Assembly (NCBI GenBank): GCA_029216955.1
Contig: JANAVB010004000.1
Coordinates: forward strand, 2,815,829-2,879,828
Length of the DNA stretch: 64,000 nt
Direction of reading: 5' to 3'
Source: Iris pallida
Taxonomy: Eukaryota; Streptophyta; Magnoliopsida; Asparagales; Iridaceae
Made by a program: the position numbers and the translations under genes
Part shown: one piece after another, positions 25,524 to 36,067 of the stretch
Numbering within the stretch: position 1 is the first letter of the stretch
Layout of the letters: each line of letters opens with the position of its first letter
Notes under the pieces: model-generated
Databases searched by the model: none
What the model was told of the DNA's origin: nothing
What the model saw: only the letters and a program-made list of their open reading frames with translations

Positions 25524-25828
25524 AACACGATCCTCTGGCCAATTGATTCGATTGAATTCAAAGATGTTCTCCTGACCAAAATTTTCTTGCCTGCTTGATA
25601 TCATCAATGAGATGAACGTTCCATACAATAAGTCCGTAAATATTTTTATGATGCCGGCAAATATTTTATCGATTTCATTGATTGCTTTATTGAACAAGAG
25701 TTTGGATATGATCTGAATTTGTGATTTCATGGATTGATGATGGCGAAGGATGAGGACTATCGCTGCTATGGATATCGTAAGTTTCTCCTTAAGTTTCAAG
25801 GACGAAACTTTTTTTCGGTGGGTAATTA

Positions 25829-27765
25829 TGTAGTGCCCCGCTCCGCGAAGGCACTAGATAGACAGAAAGATCGAATTGCTGGCTCTGCAACAGAAGACGA
25901 TTGATCTGGGTGAGTGGACGAAGTCTCATTTGCTGATTCGCTTACGCCTTAAGAATCTGAGTTTTTGATTGAATACTATTGTTAATAACAAGATGGTAAA
26001 TCATTGAGTATGCTTTAAGAGAATCCACATGTTGCTATGCTAAGAACAAGAAAAGAGTAACCTGTATGCTAAGAAGAATTGTTGCCTGTTAATAAGAAAC
26101 GAACTGATGCCTATATGCTAAAGTAGAGATACTTCCTTCGATTATTGAACTGTTGCCTTGCTAACAAGAAAAGAAATGAGATTACTTATATGCCCCGAAC
26201 AAGTATGCTTTCAAATGTAAAATGATATGCTATATCTGTATAGAACTATTGTTATGTTCCAAGGAAGTGAATTGCTATTGAATGCTATTGAATGACCGAA
26301 TGAGAACTGAATGTGAATGAAAGACCGAACGAGTAAAGACTAGTTATGAACTGGTCGCTATCTGTTGCACTGTTATGTTTTATCTGATAGAAAGTACAAG
26401 TCATGCATTGGTCTCGGACAACTTGTTAAGAAGGTAATAGTCTCTCGACAATACTGGGGGCACCCGGGATCGATCGGCCTAGGAGAGATTGTAATAGCAC
26501 CCCGAGGTAAATGCTACACCTCGGGAATGTTGTGTCCTTAGCGACGAGCTGAACCCAAGTGAGTCACAGCGGCTAATCATGGGGGACGGGCCCATGGACC
26601 ATCATATAGATTGGTGTTGGATTGGTGCAGAGCTGAACAGGAGAGTCACAGAATCAAGTCTGCATGTGTCTGTCATATGTTTTGCTAAGAGCTAATGATG
26701 CAGAGACGAACAGGGAATGACAATGTTGGTTTTATATTGTTTATGCTAATCCTTGTCTTATGCAGGGATGGACGGTCGGCTATGGTAAGAAACACTGAAA
26801 AGTGATACACATGTATTGCTTGAGCTTGATATATGAATTGCTTGCAAAGATTAATCTGTTACCAAGAAGTGCTATGTTTCACTAAAGAAAAGAAGTGATC
26901 ATGCTTGTAATCTGACCCCTAGAATGTCTTGAATCAAAGAAAAGATATGATATCGTGCTTATACTTGTCCGTAAGAATTGCTTGATCAAAGAAATGAATA
27001 TGCTCATGAAACACGCTGCGTACCGCACATGAAATGAATAGTCATCGTGCTAGAAATGATTAGTCCCTTGTATGTTTGAAATGAACTGAATTGAAATATT
27101 GGCTTTTCAAAGATGTTTTCAAAAGAGATGTAAACTGACTCTGTATGCATGAAATGAACATAGGTAAAAGATAGCAAGATCACATCACAAGAAATGTTTT
27201 CTCACTAAATGAACAGTGATCGTTTCAGACAAATGTAGCTCTTTGTCCACAATTCACCAGTATGCTGATATACTGACCCACCATCAGTCTGCATGCAGGT
27301 GCACTATGCATCGAGAAGGATAGTCCGAAGCGATAGCCGAGCCTCATCCTCAGGAGCCAGAAATCAGAAGAGATGACATCTGTTGCAAGAGTTTGGTTTT
27401 GTATATAAAAAAGATGTAATGTATGGGAACGGGATCATTGTAATCTGTACAGTTCTGAGAGAATGTAATATTATATCAGAGAGAATCGAGAGCTTGTAAT
27501 CTTTTCAAATGAAATCAATAAAGAGATTTGTTTCTTGTTACCATTGTGTTCAGTGCTTGTACTTTGAAATATGTCCGCTGCTGCTTCAATTATCTGCGAT
27601 ACGTTCCGCTGCGTATTGTCAATCTTGTCTATCTTGTCTTGTTCCAGGTCTTGGCCTTGTGCAAGCGCAACTTAGGCTTGCACGGCATCACGCCTTAGCG
27701 AGGACGAACGGTCCCAAAGAGTCCGAAGCGAGGACGAAAGGACTCTGCGGGATCGGGGCGTGACA
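25829..27765 (+). repeat. C1 3' LTR
   Basis: It is 1937 bp and starts TGTAGTGCCCCG directly after a short purine-containing tract. It differs from the 5' LTR by scattered substitutions and small deletions, and is followed by TCCCT. Confidence 0.9.
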
Positions 27766-28388
27766 TCCCTTGCTTACTAGTTTAAGTGGATAGCGGAATC
27801 CTGAACTGATCTAAAATTTTTGATATGTATCGACAGTGTATCGGCCATATCTTGATATCCATACTGTTCATTTGCAAACCTATAGGGGAATCTAGTCCAT
27901 TTTCGTATATTTTTAAATACTTGTAATATTTTATAGGTTTTATCTGTATTGGTTGGATATTGGTTTTCAGTTATATCTGTCTGTATCTGGATAAATTTTG
28001 TTGCTCTCTCTTGGTGTGTCTGGATAAATTTTGCTCCTCCTACACAAATGTTTATTTCTTTTGGTTAATATTGCCTATCATATGATATAAAAGTAAATGC
28101 AGTATTTTTTATTGAAATTTGTATTTTGATTCTTGAATAATTACAGTGATATGGAGGTGCATCTACCAGCTTTAAGGCTCCCTGTTCTCTATACACTTGA
28201 CATTTGTGTTACCATGCTTAGCAAAATCAATCGTCCTTTTCTTGAATAATTCATTCTAGCCTCCATTTGTGACAGCTTCTGCCACTGAAGTGTATATGAC
28301 ATTGCTTTTTATAAATAGTTTGTTTATATCTTGTAGGAAAAACATAGAAAACTTCTTGAATATGATCTCTTTGGTGTTGTATGTTTAG

Positions 28389-28628
28389 GTATACATACGT
28401 GATAGAAAGGTTTATCTTTGTGGCATGGGTGAACGAGTTTCAAAGACGGAGATTCGTGCTTCATCGGCAAGTACAAAGATTGCTTGTTAATTAAAGAATA
28501 AAAATGAAGCTATGGAGACTGATCTAATCACACTTAAAGAAAAAATGGCCAAAATCAAATAAATAATAAAAAGTAACCCTCCAAGAACAACACATCAGTC
28601 TTCATCATCTATTCATGGTACTTTTGAG
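28389..28628 (+). pseudogene. CACTA-associated protein, penultimate-exon remnant (coiled-coil part)
   Basis: An 80-codon phase-0 exon is bounded by TTTAG (acceptor) and GAG/GTATG (donor). The frame carries GMGERVSKTEIRAS, then a short charged heptad-like stretch (ETDLITLKEKMAKIK) and a Ser-rich end. Two TAA stops (28488-28490 and 28560-28562) break it. A coiled-coil segment followed by a Ser-rich linker and a compact C-terminal domain is the usual end of the second ORF of plant CACTA elements. The splice phase fits the next exon at 29819. Identification is by layout, so moderate at best. Confidence 0.4.
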
Positions 28629-29818
28629 GTATGGAGAGTGATACTCTACTTCCGATACTGCTATGGAGATTGCTATATATTTCCTGATTCTAGCAACATA
28701 CAATAGCCAAATATATGAAGAGTCAATGGTTTAATTGTTATTTCTTGATTTTAGCAATTTACAGTAGTCCAAAAACATTGATGCATGTCTGTTTCTGATA
28801 CTACCATGTCAAACTGGAATATTGCATATAACAAGAAATGATTTCCCTTGTATTTCCCTTAATTTGCAAGGTTATAGGTGTGTAAGGAAGAAATTAGCAT
28901 ATTGGTAAAGAGAGGAGTTTCTAGTATGCAGCAATTGGCAATATATACTTTGATGTGTGTTTTGGCTGATTTATTTCTTTTGTGGCCTGCTGATGTAGAT
29001 ATGTACTCATGTTAATTGTTTGTGATGTTTTTTTTTTTTTGATGATTTGTCCATGCAAGTCATCTGATTATATCTTAATAAATATAGGAAGAAGTCTCTT
29101 CTTGGAACAATAAACCTTTCCATATACTGTAATAATAGTGCTATTGACACAAGACAAGCGACATGCTTACAGATCTTTTGTCAATGTCGGGCATGTATCG
29201 GAAACAACATTCTTACTAAAACAGGAAATATCGTAGGAAAGAATATATATGATAGGCTGTAACGAAACATGTGTATTCGTGATCATACTTGTACATCCTT
29301 AAGCTCAATATTAGATGTCATGTCTCCAATGCATACATAGTTGGAAAGGGTCAAGCACTAAATGTGAACTGTGGTTTTATTGTAATACCAGATTGCCTTC
29401 CTTCTATTTTCCCATGTTCATTTAGAGTTAGTTTTTAAAAAATTCCATCCCGTGACAGTTGAAATGATAACACAACAGACTTTTGTCCCCACGAAGGCTC
29501 ATGAAATACTCCAAACTTGACACCATCGCCCACTAGTATTGTGGTAAGGCTCATGAAGTGCTCCAGACTTGACACAACAGACTTTTGTAATATGTACTGT
29601 CAACTAGAAAATTTATTATGATTTGTAATATGTACTGTCACTTGTCACCATCGTCCACTACTACAGTAGTACTTTGTCATTGGAAAATTTACTGTCATTT
29701 GTAATATGTAAATTATTGTCATTTGTAATTTGTATTGTCACTGAAAAAATTACATCTACTCATCAATGTGAATTACAGTAGCTAATGTTATTGTATCTTT
29801 GTGTTTCAATGGTTGTAG
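28629..29818 (+). other. Intron-like spacer of the CACTA remnant
   Basis: This AT-rich 1.19-kb stretch lies between donor GTATG and acceptor GTTGTAG. It includes a locally duplicated segment (29470-29660: repeats of AACACAACAGACTTTTGT, GCTCATGAA and TAATATGTACTGTCA). Nothing coding was recognised. Confidence 0.35.
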
Positions 29819-30055
29819 GTACCTGAACAATCTAACTTGCCTAATACATGTTTTCTAAAGTACTTCAAAAGAAAATATGTTGCTTTTGGATGCTTAAATT
29901 CTGATACACCACCAAAGAAAGATGTTTATGATATCATCATCGATGAAATCTTTGACCGAAATGCATATTTGTTTGAAGGAGATGGAAAGTTTGAAGATAC
30001 AGTGCTCGATGATTTGTTCAATTGGAAAAAGAGTGTTCAGTTTATTAGAATTTGA
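29819..30055 (+). pseudogene. CACTA-associated protein, C-terminal exon
   Basis: After the acceptor GTTGTAG, a clean 78-codon frame ends in TGA (30053-30055). It reads CFLKYFKRKYVAFGCLN near the start and DVYDIIIDEIFDRNAYLF in the middle, ending in a DDLFNWKKSVQF segment. The pattern (Cys-Leu-x-basic, VAxG, an acidic DxIxDE core, then a final aromatic x-Trp) resembles the conserved C-terminal domain of ORF1/tnpA-like proteins of plant CACTA elements. It lies about 560 bases from the right terminus, as expected. No functional claim is made for this fragment. Confidence 0.45.
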
Positions 30056-30419
30056 ATATTAGATTTTTCTTCTACTTTTTGTAGTAAACTTCATATGTAT
30101 TCTGAAATTCCATTATTTTTTCGATTTTGATGTTATTTGTCAGAACAATTGCAAGTACTTTGACACTATAAAGACAATGACTAATTTGTAATATTTAATA
30201 TTAATTGAGCTCATTAAATGATTGGTGGTTATATTCATTTTGAATTGTGTATGCATTTCAATTGAGTTTCTTAATGACAATTTGAATTGTATATGCATTT
30301 TGAATTGTGTTCACTGAAAACATGTTTGACTAATTAGAAATAGTTATGGTGAATTTTTTACAAAAATTTAACGGATATTGTCTGTCAAGAATAGGTAGTT
30401 ATGTAGAAGTAATTTAACT

Positions 30420-30622
30420 AGTTAATTGACGGATCAAGCTAGTCGTTTATGGTCTGACAGACCAAATCCGTCATTTATTCCACCTTCTTGTCGACGGTAG
30501 CAAACCGTCATTTACAACAAACTACGGTTTATTTTTGACGAACCATATGACGGACCAAAACCGTCGAAAACTATAATTTTTGACGGTTGTGGTCCGTCGA
30601 CAAACACGAATTCTGGCGTAGT
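30420..30622 (+). repeat. CACTA right terminus with subterminal repeats
   Basis: Inverted and direct copies of a GACGG/CCGTC-type motif recur about every 20-30 bases (AATTGACGGATC, CAAATCCGTCATTTA, CAAACCGTCATTTAC, ATGACGGACCAAAACCGTCG, TTTTTGACGGTTG). The terminus is TTCTGGCGTAGT. Such subterminal arrays bind the CACTA DNA-binding protein in known En/Spm elements; here that role is inferred from the family. Confidence 0.6.
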
Positions 30623-31500
30623 TGTGGTCGGGATGATGGCTCGTGTCGGGAGTGTCCGACACGGTGGAGACGGATCTCCGGATTTGTCGGGTATGGAGAA
30701 CCAGTGTATTTGTACAAATAAAAATACAGTAGATGGCAGGGCACGAACACGATGCACGATGTGATTGTGGATGGAAATATTTTGGTTGTGGTGTTTGATG
30801 GAAAAAGGAGCATCTCCTTATATAGGAGGTGTGCTCCTGGATGGATAAGGGTTTGGATTAGTTTAAACCCCTTGTAGATAATTCTATCTTTGATTTAAAA
30901 TTAAATTCTTACATCGGAATCGAACATACATAAATCCTTCTTTTAATTTGAAATCTATATAAATAAGAATTTTTTCCAACATAATTTATCATAATTAATC
31001 AAACCTTAATTCATACAAAATTTCAAATATATTTTTCCTAAATGATAAAATATAATAATAAATAAATTTTGAAAATTATGATAATTGTGTTAATACTTGA
31101 AATATGATTTGCACAAAAATTATTATAACTTGTTTTCATAAAATGGACATGGACATGAATTAATTTCTTGTCACTCGCACACAACTAATATAGTTATATA
31201 AAACAATAATTTTATAGATTACCACCTATATTGGTACTATAAAATAAATATTATTTTTATATTAAATAATAAAAACAATTGCCAAATTTTGGACACGACG
31301 CACTAAATCAAAATATATTCTTTTCTATACGAAGAAATGTTTTAATAAAATATTCGTATAAAAATATATCACCTCGCGATTTCGCTTGCTACGTACAAAT
31401 ACGAAAATTCGTGAACTCATACGCGACGTACGATTTCAAAAACTTAACCAATAAAATTTAAAATTGGATTAGAAATTTAGGGGGTTTACAAGTCGAGCCA
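30623..31500 (-). repeat. LARD LTR fragment (third copy), 5'-terminal 878 bp
   Basis: It aligns with 17791-18659 and 6120-6997. On the minus strand it starts TGTAAACCCC at 31500, holds a TATA box (30818-30824), and is cut by the CACTA right end. It is followed at 31501 by the same AGTCG-gag junction as at 18660, so it derives from the same insertion event by duplication. Confidence 0.85.
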
Positions 31501-32330
31501 GAGCTTGATTGCAGGAGTCATGTTCATGTTGTAGGCATCGATCAGCGCATGTTCTGGCATACCCTTCGGCAACCTTAAACATGCTTGTAGGAAACGTTCG
31601 ATGAAGGCTCGAACAGTCTCCTTCTCTGTCTGGCACACTTCTATAAGAGATGACATGGTCATGTCTCTCCTATCGTCATATAATCAGTCGAGGAAGAGGC
31701 ATGTCAAGTAGTCGAAAGACGATATGGAGTTGTCGGGAAGACTGCAGTGCCAGTCGTAAGCGACTCCCTTCAATGCCCCAACGAATAGGCTGGTGAGTAG
31801 GGCATCTTCCTTTGGAAGATGCCCCATTTGAGACAGGAAGTAGGTCAGGTACCGTCGAGGAGAATCCTTCCCGTCGTATGGTGTCAGCATTTGTGGTTTA
31901 TACTTGGGAGGATAAACCACCTTGTTCCATCTTCTGACGCTCTTCCTGCTTATTTTGTGCGTTAAAGCGCTCACGCAGATCTCTGATTATGTCAACCAAA
32001 TCCTCTGTTGAACTGGGAGCAGACAAGGATGGAAAGGTGTGAAGCTCGGCATTTGAAGGAGCCGATGCCCGAGGTGTGGTGTGATAATCTACACCCGAAG
32101 ATACCCGTTGAGGGGGTATACTTGATTCTCCATTAGCCCCTGGATCAGGATTGGTAAATGTAGGTGCCCTCGTTAATGGTTGAGATGCCAAAGTGGTCCG
32201 AATCTCAAATACCATTTGAGTTAAGGATTGTATGGTGGCAGAGAGGGTTTTGAGACATCATTCCAATGTATCCATACGCTGCATAATGTCCAGTACTGCA
32301 GTGTTTGGTTCTTCTTCATCACCACCCCTG
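31501..32330 (-). pseudogene. gag: Tat/Ogre-like gag, N-proximal part (copy B)
   Basis: This copy has the same gag core as copy A: MLTPYDGKDSPRRYLTYF, FVGALKGVAYDWHCSLP, then a stop where copy A has FDRLY, and ETVRAFIERFLQACLRLP. Upstream it includes a frame (31898-32215) with a proline/serine-rich linker and an acidic-basic stretch, DLVDIIRDLRERF. Several stops and shifts make it non-functional. It ends at the AGTCG junction with the LARD LTR fragment, at the same codon as copy A. Confidence 0.7.
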
Positions 32331-32371
32331 CCATGTAGATGGGCATGACATGAGTGGAATTAGATAGATCG

Positions 32372-33840
32372 GTCGAGGCTTCGCTCTCGACCTCGCTCTC
32401 ATGCGGGAGAGCTTCTTCTTATGAGGCCTCATATTGGCTACCTCCAGCTACCTCGGGGTCGCTTCTTTGGTAGATATCCTCATCTTCGAGCGAAGGGTTG
32501 TCATGGATAGCAGGGGTTTGATCACCCTCGGCTGGTACCTTTACCGGAGTCTTCTTCCTTGACCGGATGCTCTTAAAAACCCCTGAGGACGGGACTATTG
32601 TTTTGCTTTTTCTCGACTGACTTTTTGATGATGTCGCTGAGGCTGAGGAGTTGGTGGTTGTCTTTCTCCCTGATGAGTGGGAGTTAGCAAAAATAGGGCA
32701 AGATTTGACCATGGATTCCGTTCCTTCTTCAATTGGCACCCTCTTTCCGAGATGACTTCAGATAGATGTAGCAGATTACAGTCGCTGGAACATAGACTGC
32801 CTGGATGATTGGAGCCGTTGTTTTGCAACATCAGCAGTTGATGGTGACAATGGCCCAAGTGTGCCCCGTGAAGGGCGCATCGTGCATAATGGTCAGCTCA
32901 CCCGATCCACATTTGTGAGTTAACACATTGCACATATCATGAGGGAAGAGTTTCACTTTTACACACCTTTCAGGCACATGGCAAGGCCAAGCGTCGGGGT
33001 GGTCATGTGAATGTTGCGCCCCCTGATCTAGTTCCAGTACATAGGATGTGCCCAGATCTTTGGTAGGAGAGCAATATGTATTACGACTTGAACCCACTTC
33101 ATGCGCACAGCCCACGTGGGCACATGGGTTCGAAGTCACAAGATTTGTCCCGTATGACTTGGTTCTAAATGCAGAAGATATGCCAAGCGAAAAGAGGACT
33201 TAGAGAGTCGGCTCGTGGCTGGTGCCAAGGCACCCGAGTTAACTCTATATAGTTTACCATCGGTTGTGCGCATGACTTTCAGTACGCATCTTTGTTTACT
33301 GTTGGCATAGCATGTTCGGGGCGCATGGCCCGTGCTGCCTTGGATTTCTTCGTACTAACCCGTGAAGGCGCATAGTAGTCAGAATCTAATTCATCCTCGC
33401 CATGATAGCGAGTGATTCTGTCAAAGACAGAAGTTCTCTCCTGCGCGCCAAAGCCCATGCACGGGAGGATGTATGCGCCCTTCCTCCATCGACGTATCTT
33501 CTTTGACTGGAAAAAAGAAGGTTAGAAATTGCAGTCAACACTACATTTTCCTGGCAGATGCGTTGCACCAGTATGCACATCTTGTTTGCTGAGAACGTCA
33601 GCAGGAAGGGTAGGTTGCAGTGGCGCATCCCCTTCAGTGGTGGTGCTCGGCATATCGCCTTTGTGCACCCAGACTTGGCGAGTCTTCTTCGGCTTTGGCA
33701 GCCGCTTCGAAGGACTCGCACTGCCTTTAGAGATGAACTCCTCATACGCCTGTTGATTGAGGCGCACCACGAGTGTCTTGTGGTTGGAGCCGAGCTTGAT
33801 GTCGTCAGATTGTGACACAACTTTCTCGTTGGAGGAAAAA
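32372..33840 (-). pseudogene. Tat-like 5' leader with degraded open frames upstream of gag
   Basis: Between the PBS and gag, about 1.5 kb contain minus-strand frames at 33522-33850, 32831-33139 and 32419-32739. The first begins right at the PBS and has a basic region (SKRLPKPKKTRQVWVHKGD). The last is Ser/Lys-rich (KSQSRKSKTIVPSS) with an acidic tail (SLEDEDIYQRSDPE). Ogre/Tat elements often have an extra ORF ahead of gag, and this could be one in decay; no domain was recognised. The motif GCGCAT recurs here and through the LTR. Confidence 0.4.
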
Positions 33841-33863
33841 GTCGTCCCCAGCAGAGTCGCCAA
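33841..33863 (-). other. Primer-binding site of the Tat-like element
   Basis: On the minus strand, two bases after the LTR end (33866), the sequence TTGGCGACTCTGCTGGGGAC matches the PBS region typical of Tat/Ogre-type Ty3/gypsy elements. It fixes the orientation (minus) and the inner end of the LTR. Confidence 0.8.
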
Positions 33864-34183
33864 CTTGTTTGCCATTAGAAAAACAAGGAGTATAATCTTT
33901 GGGATTGAACTATGCATTTTTATTACAAATAAAACATAGTACATTATAGGACTTAGATCTAGTCCTAGGAGGACACTTTTATTTTTATCTGGGAACTGTG
34001 TCGATGGAGCGAGTGGTAATATGTTGACTCTGTTGACGATTTGACGACGATATCGAATTCTCTGAAAGTCTGGATTACTCTGGATGCTGGAGCATTTGAG
34101 GAGTATTCAACAAGTGGAAGCTCTGGGCTTTTTACTTACAGAATTAGACGTTCTTCCTTTGTGTGATGAAGGAATGATCATTC

Positions 34184-34191
34184 TATTTATA
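34184..34191 (-). promoter_or_regulatory. TATA box of the Tat-like LTR
   Basis: TTGCCTATAAATAGAATG on the minus strand lies about 320 bases upstream of the LTR inner end. This is a reasonable distance for a U3/R border. Confidence 0.6.
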
Positions 34192-34871
34192 GGCAACAGA
34201 ATGATCTGTTTATGCACGCATATGCGGTATGCGTCTGAAGATCTTGCACGTAAGGACGCCACGTGGCTGATGCAAAGCTTTCAGGCGAACGGTCGTGAAG
34301 GCACATGCAAGGACTTGCTCTCTGTGTTTTGGGATCAGGAGTAAGTCGGAGTCGTATAGCTTTTGAGGCGCTTACAGATTTTTGGGCGCATGGCGGTGGA
34401 GGCGTATGCGAGTGGTCGGTCGGCCACGTGGCAAAGCACAACTGTAACCGACAAAACGTAATTATGAAGATGACGTTGGAGGCTCTTCGTTTTCAGCAAA
34501 AGTTACGAACTGTTCTGACATCGAGGCGTGGGCTGCTGTTGTTTCAGTCACTTCAGCATTAAATGCTTCGACGGGTGGCTAGCTTTGTGTTGTTACATCG
34601 ATTTGTGCCCCACTAAGCGCATGGGTCTATGCTCAACAGAGCGCATGGGTCTCCGCTTCTTTGGGCGCATCAATACGGAGCGCATGGTGCTGACGGGCGT
34701 ATTTGCAGCATGTTACATCCCCATTGGTCCGTCTGTTGAGTTTTTTGAGGTATTGATGGCTGTTTGACTTGGCTGAATTCGAAGAGGCAGATTCATCGAC
34801 ACTAATGCAAGTTCATTGCACTGAATTCAAAGAGGCTGCCACTTGGCGCATGGGTACGAGCTGCCCCATCC

Positions 34872-35212
34872 TATAAATAGCTTTGAAGAGTTTTGTTTCT
34901 CATTTCACTTGGCTTTTCTCATGGAGACGAACTCGACTGATCCCCCGCCTTGGCGAGACGCTGCGTTGTGGGTTACAGATCTCTTTGTTCGAAGAAGATT
35001 TGATGATGAACTCCTTTAGAAGATTGAGATGCGTCGAGTTTGCTATAGATACAACAACTTATGTTCGAACCCCTTGTCCGCAGTGTTCTTCTAAAATATG
35101 GCGTTGGGTGCCTATTGCATCTAAAGATCGGGGTTGTCGTGCCCCTATTTCTGCTATGCTGGAAGAGGCACCGGGTTCGGGTTGATTGCTAACCCGTATT
35201 CTAGTCAATAAA
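34872..35212 (+). other. Antisense mini transcription unit inside the Tat-like U3
   Basis: On the strand opposite to the LTR promoter, a consensus TATA box (TATAAATA, 34872-34879) is followed at 34921 by an ATG opening a 32-codon frame (METNSTDPPPWRDAALWVTD..., stop 35017-35019). A poly(A) signal, AATAAA (35207-35212), comes 190 bases later. The spacing is that of a small gene. It could be chance in an AT-rich genome, a regulatory antisense RNA of the LTR, or part of an older insertion. No homologous protein was recognised. Confidence 0.3.
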
Positions 35213-35544
35213 TACTTTATTGGCCGAAGCACTCGAAGAAGTAATTCGCTCTGACAAGGAAGAGTGATGCACCTATACTGAGATGTCAGGGTGATGCGCC
35301 TGCGAAGTGATGTGCCTAGCTGTAGCTTAGTCCTTCTTCTTTCTAGTAGGATTTCCTTTCTAAAAGAGTTTTGAACATGTAATAGACTTTCATATGAAAT
35401 AGAAACCTAACTTTTATGTCTCTACTCTTTGTTGTTTTTGCTGTGCCAAGTGTTCTGTTTGAGTTCCTCGGCGCATGCCAATTTGGGGTACATGATGTTT
35501 CAGGGCGCATAGGAGTTCTGGCCTTAAATGCGCCTAAAAATTCC

Positions 35545-36067
35545 ATGCTTCTATAACTGTATGTCGGCATACAAAGTCCCAATATCCATTACTAATGAAT
35601 TGGCCCTGCAACATAGAGCTTTCTGGTGGGGTTACGACGCAACGGATAAGAAGATGCACTTCTTGTCTTGGGACAAACTCACTAAGCCAAAGCAGGAAGG
35701 CGGATATGGTTTCAGGAACCCAAAGTGGGTTAATAACTCCTTAGTTGTCAAACTCCTTTGGAGATTCCTTGATCAACCAAATTTACTATAGGTATGCCTG
35801 CTTAGGGGGGTCTACTTATAGAACAGACCATTCTGCACTACAAGGAAGTGTCGCTGAGCATCCCCTACTTGGTCGAGTATTCTAGATATGCGAAGTACCA
35901 CGGCTACTAATACCTGCTGGAAAGTAAGAGGTGGATGGATAAACATTTATACAGATCCATGGATCCTCATCCTACCGGGATATCGACTCTCTGCTCGCCA
36001 TCATGACCCTACATGCCCAAGGTTAGTCCGGGACCTGATTGATCCCCAAGCAAGAAGCTGGAACCTC
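35545..36067 (+). pseudogene. LINE (L1-like) ORF2 fragment, C-terminal of RT, first part
   Basis: The plus frame reads CFYNCMSAYKVPISITNEL, then HRAFWWGYDATDKKMHFLSW, KLTKPKQEGGYGFRNPKW and SLVVKLLWRFL. This is the conserved block after the RT active site of plant L1-like LINEs and of their degenerate relatives. A further stretch (VRGGWINIYTDPWI, near 35930) is the next usual block. A TAG near 35790 and a shift break the frame. The 5' part is absent: the Tat-like LTR abuts it. The 3' part continues after element C2 at 40328. Confidence 0.75.

Larger units (their letters stand above)
23560..27765 (+). mobile_element. C1: non-autonomous LTR element, long LTRs with a 320-bp interior
   Basis: It is complete. 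LTRs (1949 and 1937 bp) start TGTAGTGCCCCGCTCC and end GGGGC(A/G)TGACA; the 5-bp duplication TCCCT lies at 23555-23559 and 27766-27770. The interior (25509-25828) has a perfect initiator-Met type PBS and a short 3' tail (TTCAAGGACGAAAC... GGTGGGTAATTA) before the second LTR, but no coding capacity. The LTRs are far longer than those of classical TRIMs, while the interior is as short as a TRIM's. It is inserted in the CACTA element. A second copy (C2) lies inverted at 36068-40327. Confidence 0.9.
19571..30622 (+). mobile_element. CACTA-like DNA transposon, degenerate, with two nested insertions
   Basis: The right end reads GACGGTTGTGGTCCGTCGAC, then AAACACGAATTCTGGCGTAGT; its reverse complement starts (C)ACTACGCCAGAATTCG, the form of a plant CACTA terminus. 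Subterminal repeats (GACGG.../CCGTC) fill 30420-30600. The left end (19571-19615) holds the same subterminal sequence in inverted orientation (GACGGACCATAAC...TTTTCGACAG), but the outermost ~17 bases are missing. Coding content is limited to a two-exon remnant near the right end; no TNP2-type transposase was seen. Without the MITE and C1 the element is about 5.8 kb. Instead of a 3-bp duplication, 1.75-kb direct copies flank it. Confidence 0.65.
30623..32371. repeat. Right copy of the ~1.75-kb direct duplication flanking the CACTA element
   Basis: It is collinear with 17791-19570 including the LARD/gag junction. Homology stops at GATAGATCG: in copy A the CACTA begins there, while here the Tat element goes on (GTCGAGGCTTCGC). 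Confidence 0.85.
33866..35544 (-). repeat. Tat-like 5' LTR (outer end approximate)
   Basis: The inner end (TGTTTGCC on the plus strand) is set by the PBS. A minus-strand TATA box is at 34184-34191 and AATAAA-type signals lie near 33920, giving a U3 of about 1.35 kb. The outer end is placed at ATTCCA/TGCTT (35544), where LINE coding sequence begins, but no second LTR is available to confirm it. GCGCAT/ATGCGC occurs more than ten times between 33090 and 35530, an unusual density. The element's 3' part was lost or lies outside. Confidence 0.6.

Noticed and set aside
33529..33939. Plus-strand frames over the Tat-like leader
   Set aside because: They are antisense shadows of the minus-strand leader frames, and the PBS fixes the element on the minus strand.
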